From Rhizopus sp. PT2906 (lineage: Eukaryota > Mucoromycota > Mucoromycetes > Mucorales > Rhizopodaceae), in contig JAMYHX010000231.1 in the NCBI GenBank assembly GCA_025529335.1, positions 1 through 63,050 of the forward strand: a stretch of DNA of 63,050 nt, in the 5' to 3' direction. The notes beneath the pieces are model-generated. The model made no database searches, was not told where the DNA came from, and saw nothing but the letters and a program-made list of their open reading frames with translations. Positions within the stretch are counted from its first letter, which is position 1. The number at the start of each line of letters is the position of its first letter. Below, piece after piece: positions 60,058-63,050 of the stretch. Made by a program: the position numbers and the translations under genes.

Positions 60058-60160
60058 GTAAATACAATACAGTGCTTCCACTCTCAATTTACCGGATGTT
60101 TGAAAACTTCGCCCAGTTTTTTGAAAATTTTTGGACATTCGTGTGAGGTTAAATTGCCCA
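60058..60160 (+). repeat. Dispersed repeat, copy 2
   Basis: Matches 10878-10960 in the same orientation (CTCTCAATTTA, ATGTTTGAAAACTTCG, GAGGTT.AATTG.CCA). It sits between the LINE fragment and the tyrosine-recombinase pseudogene and could be an element end. Confidence 0.6.
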
Positions 60161-60387
60161 CTTTTCTTATTTTACTATTGTATCTATCGTGCAGTTGCCT
60201 CCATTTCGGCTTCAGATGTGATACTATGCTCTCTGAATCGCGCTTTTTTATTTGTAGTTTTAAATTAATAACAATAAAATCAAAGTTTTCTATATTCTAT
60301 GTCTCTTTATAGCTTTCTAAGCGCATTGTTCTATTTTTTCCTTGACTTGTGGGCGGGTTACTTTTGCTGCTTGAAGAATCTGCGAAA

Positions 60388-61380
60388 TCAAGGAGTGGGT
60401 CGTACCACATCTTTCGTCTCCATTTCGGCAACTGTACGATTGAATGTCGTTCCTAAGTCAGCCTTAGTTGCCTCCGTTTCAACTTCAGATGTGGTACTGT
60501 TCTCAGAAGAAGAAAAAATTGAACCCATTATAGATTGGCTTGTCCTCTCTTGATGAGGTGGTTTGAAATAAAATCTTTCGAAAGTGTCTGCTGAAAGGCT
60601 CCAATTTGCATGCTTTTTAACGTCGTCTATCCTGTGACCCAATTGGACAGCTTTTGTGCTTGACGCTGAACAAAGTGAGTAGGGTCCATATACTTGCGTA
60701 TCGATGCCAGCTTCTTGCATAGCTTGTTTGACGATATCTGCTACGGTGCTTGGTTGAATGGATCGCACTTTGCTGGGATTGTTGACGTATGCTGAGAACA
60801 CCGTGTGGTCGATTGGAAGTCCTGAACGTAAATGTTCTGTTTTTTCCATGAAAGTAAACAGTGTAAATACAGGACACATCAACTTTTCGGATAAAGCGCC
60901 CAAGGCTGAATGTTTTTGTTGGGCTTCTTTTGGAGTTCTGATGAACAATGTAGCACCAGTGAGATTGGCATCCTTATCGAATTTGAAGTGGACATCCCTT
61001 GTTTGCATGGTACCGATATCGAATCTTGGCCTCTACATTGTTGCAATGTATAGTAAAAGGACTGTCTTCTGTTGCAGTTTGTCTATGGTAAGAGAAGTGT
61101 TGTCGTGGAAATTGGCTACAATATAATTTGTCAGAATGGACAATTCCCAGGTTTCAAGTTGCGCTTGTTGTGGTAACTTGACTACCGTTTTTAGCTTCGC
61201 CTGAAAGAAGTCTTGAATAATAAAGTATGAAACTGAATGGCAACCTGACCAATGATTGAAACTAGACAACTTAACTAGCAAACAAATTGAATGTTTATGT
61301 GGTCGTGGTTTCTCTTGAATAACCAATTCGAGTGGATGCAACATTAAATCAGCTTTTGAAACAGCATTATAGTAGTGCAA
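60388..61380 (-). pseudogene. Tyrosine recombinase of Crypton/DIRS type, inactivated
   Basis: One minus-strand frame from 61380 to 60388 is interrupted by a single TAG (61033-61035). N-terminal part: LETWELSILTNYIVANFHDN, LTIDKLQQKTVLLLYIATM. C-terminal part: RPRFDIGTMQTRDVHFKFD, LFIRTPKEAQQKHS, a catalytic region where YSLCSASSTKA has Cys at the position expected for Arg, then HANWSLSADTFERFYFKP with the His/Trp and nucleophile Tyr. The layout is that of eukaryotic tyrosine recombinases used by Cryptons and DIRS retrotransposons; no adjacent RT was found. A stop plus the Arg loss make it inactive. Confidence 0.72.
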
Positions 61381-63050
61381 ATGACTTGGATATTCTTCTA
61401 GAGTTATCTCTATATGAAGATAACAACAACAACAGCAACAGCAGTGAACAGTCTTTCAACATGGCCGATCTTTTCAATTCGGCGCATACATTGGTGGCAG
61501 TCCTCCTATCAAGTGGATATAGCTCAATTATCTCATGATAACGCTGATAATGCTACTATGGATAAATACGGCTCTTTTTGCGATAGTTCTTGTTTACGTT
61601 GGTACCTCTACTTCTATATACCTTCAAACACCTTTCCTCAATAGAGATAACGGGCTATTCAAACCTTTAAAATATCAAAATCTCCCATCTTCCTAAATAA
61701 TTCGATGCTCTCGTTCTAAAACTTCCTCTAAACTATGCTATGTAATATTATGTGGACATCTCGTTCTCCATATATGCTACTCTTATATTCTTAATTTATT
61801 TGATCATAAAAAAAGTTCGTTCACAAAAAGGATAAAACTTTGTCTATAAAAAGAATAAGCTTGCCTGTGTTTATAAAATATAAAAATCCGTTCACTACTT
61901 GTGAGCAAAGTGAACGAAAGGGAGGGAATAGTATGACACTAGACTCATCAATATGAACATAACTTATGATATTGCATTTTTAACACAAAACTCGTTATGT
62001 ATTTCTTTCCATTGGGATATTATAAACTTATTCATACTACAGAGGTTGTAAAATACAGATTTATCACTATGGAATTGATATATCAATGAGAGTAAGAAAT
62101 TTTAAGCAAAAAGTTTCCCAATAGCCACATCACAGTCCTTCTAATGAAGATTCTCTTCATAAACATTTCTAATAAAAAAGCTCGGTTTGGAGAGTCCTTT
62201 TTCTATCTCAATACAAATATCACAAAATCAACAATTGTTTTATGAGTCAATATAATAAGCAGCAGCAAGGTTACAGTAAAAAAAAATTTATAATTTATTA
62301 TGAGGGCATAGATACATACGTTACAGAGACATTTATCCGTTAGGCATAAAACTTTGAAGATTAATCCTATAATAAAACTAGAAAAATATCAGTAAAGTAT
62401 TTTTGAAGATATTGTATGGAAGGAGCCCAAGCCAAGGCCACCCACTCACGCAATAGTAGGAGGACAATAGCTCAGTAACAAGAACGTTCGGCTACTATTC
62501 GCGGTCCAAAGACACTAAAGGTCAAAGGGGAAATTCGCCTACTAGTAAATGCTTCACTATAGATCCATACGTGAAATAAATTACTGGTAAGAAATGCTTA
62601 CATTATAATGGACGAACCGCACAATTGTAGAAAAAAAAAAAAAAAAAAAAGGAAATTCTGATTGCGAAAATTTATACATTTCTTATGCGGAATAAGAAGA
62701 AGTCACTTGTGCAACCTTTGATTTCTTATTAGTGTAATCCCAAAACGCTTTCTCTTATGAACTTATCAGCGTCTTTATTTATTGTCCCTAATATAGATAC
62801 CTTTTCATAAATTAATTCATAATCTCAAAACAACGGAAGCTGAATTCATTCTGGTTCGTGAGTCTTGTTATCTCTTTATTATTCCTTTTATGAAACAATG
62901 CTGTGTCACGTAAAATAGGGAGGAATTCGATAATAATAATAATAATAACAAAGATGCATGCTGTGTTCATGTATCCTATTCAAAAGCCTAAAGCAATATA
63001 ATCGCTTTTCAATCTTCTTTCATCCCATAAAAAATGACAGTAAAATGCAA
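61381..63050. other. AT-rich end of the window, no gene recognised
   Basis: A short plus-strand frame at 61332-61538 with poly-Asn (NNNNSNSS) overlaps the end of the recombinase pseudogene and is not supported as a gene. The rest (61640-63050) holds a poly-A run at 62631-62650, an (AAT)n run at 62931-62947, and a slightly GC-richer patch at about 62430-62580 that I cannot interpret. Confidence 0.5.

Noticed and set aside
60758..61126. Plus-strand 122-codon ORF opposite the recombinase
   Set aside because: Complement of a recognised coding frame; no independent evidence.
10579..61395. 17-base match (AATATCCAAGTCATTTG) between 10.6 kb and the recombinase region
   Set aside because: Too short and in the opposite orientation to the repeat pair; treated as chance.
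36680..62650. Long poly-A runs (36680, 47043, 51406, 57340, 62631) as retrotransposon tails
   Set aside because: No adjacent retroelement or target duplication was seen; several lie in promoters, where A/T homopolymers are common.
1..63050. tRNA, rRNA or CRISPR-like arrays
   Set aside because: I looked for B-box (GGTTCRANNC) contexts and regularly spaced repeats on both strands; the few B-box-like strings fall inside coding exons and lack cloverleaf partners.

Overview
The window is nuclear DNA from an early-diverging filamentous fungus, most likely Mucoromycota (Mucorales-like). This rests on many short introns (102 modelled, mostly 44-70 nt), AT-rich intergenic DNA, a GPI-type chitin deacetylase, a base-exchange (PTDSS-type) phosphatidylserine synthase, a RIM15 kinase with a receiver domain, and remnants of MULE, Tc1/mariner, LINE and tyrosine-recombinase elements. 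I built the exon models by eye from GT-AG (three GC-AG) junctions, reading phase and family similarity. No search was run.

Layout. 1-5.3 kb: 3' part of an Ind1/NUBPL gene, QCR9, a truncated MULE-like element, and a chitin deacetylase. 5.5-10.5 kb: a G-protein alpha subunit, a TFIIIC subunit 6 homologue, a class 3 lipase and a small unknown ORF. 10.5-14.1 kb: largely empty, with one unknown ORF, a GC-richer orphan segment and a dispersed repeat. 14.1-24.6 kb: HID1, anthranilate synthase I and RIM15. 24.6-31.1 kb: empty stretches around a C2/proline-rich protein and a seven-helix membrane protein. 31.1-34.8 kb: a second MULE-like copy (inverted relative to the first), SmB and ribosomal protein L11. 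34.8-43.7 kb: transposon remnants, a sugar transporter, the PKA catalytic subunit, a Ran1-like kinase and a histidine phosphatase. 43.7-49.4 kb: more remnants, PS synthase and a frameshifted zinc-finger gene. 49.6-59 kb: a THP3/LENG8-like SAC3/GANP protein, Abp1, a RasGAP and a VPS68/TMEM50 protein. 59-63 kb: LINE and tyrosine-recombinase pseudogenes, then empty AT-rich DNA.

Functionally the window is a mixed housekeeping and signalling neighbourhood. Nutrient and cAMP signalling is well represented (G-alpha, PKA-C, RIM15, RasGAP, a 7TM candidate), as are membrane traffic and cortex (HID1, VPS68, Abp1, the C2 protein), lipid metabolism (lipase, PS synthase), the wall (chitin deacetylase) and RNA or transcription functions (SmB, THP3-like, TFIIIC). 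I see no operon-like system, CRISPR array, tRNA or rRNA. The least explained material is the inverted MULE pair, the GC-rich orphan segment near 12.3 kb, the seven-helix protein and several small or degraded ORFs.
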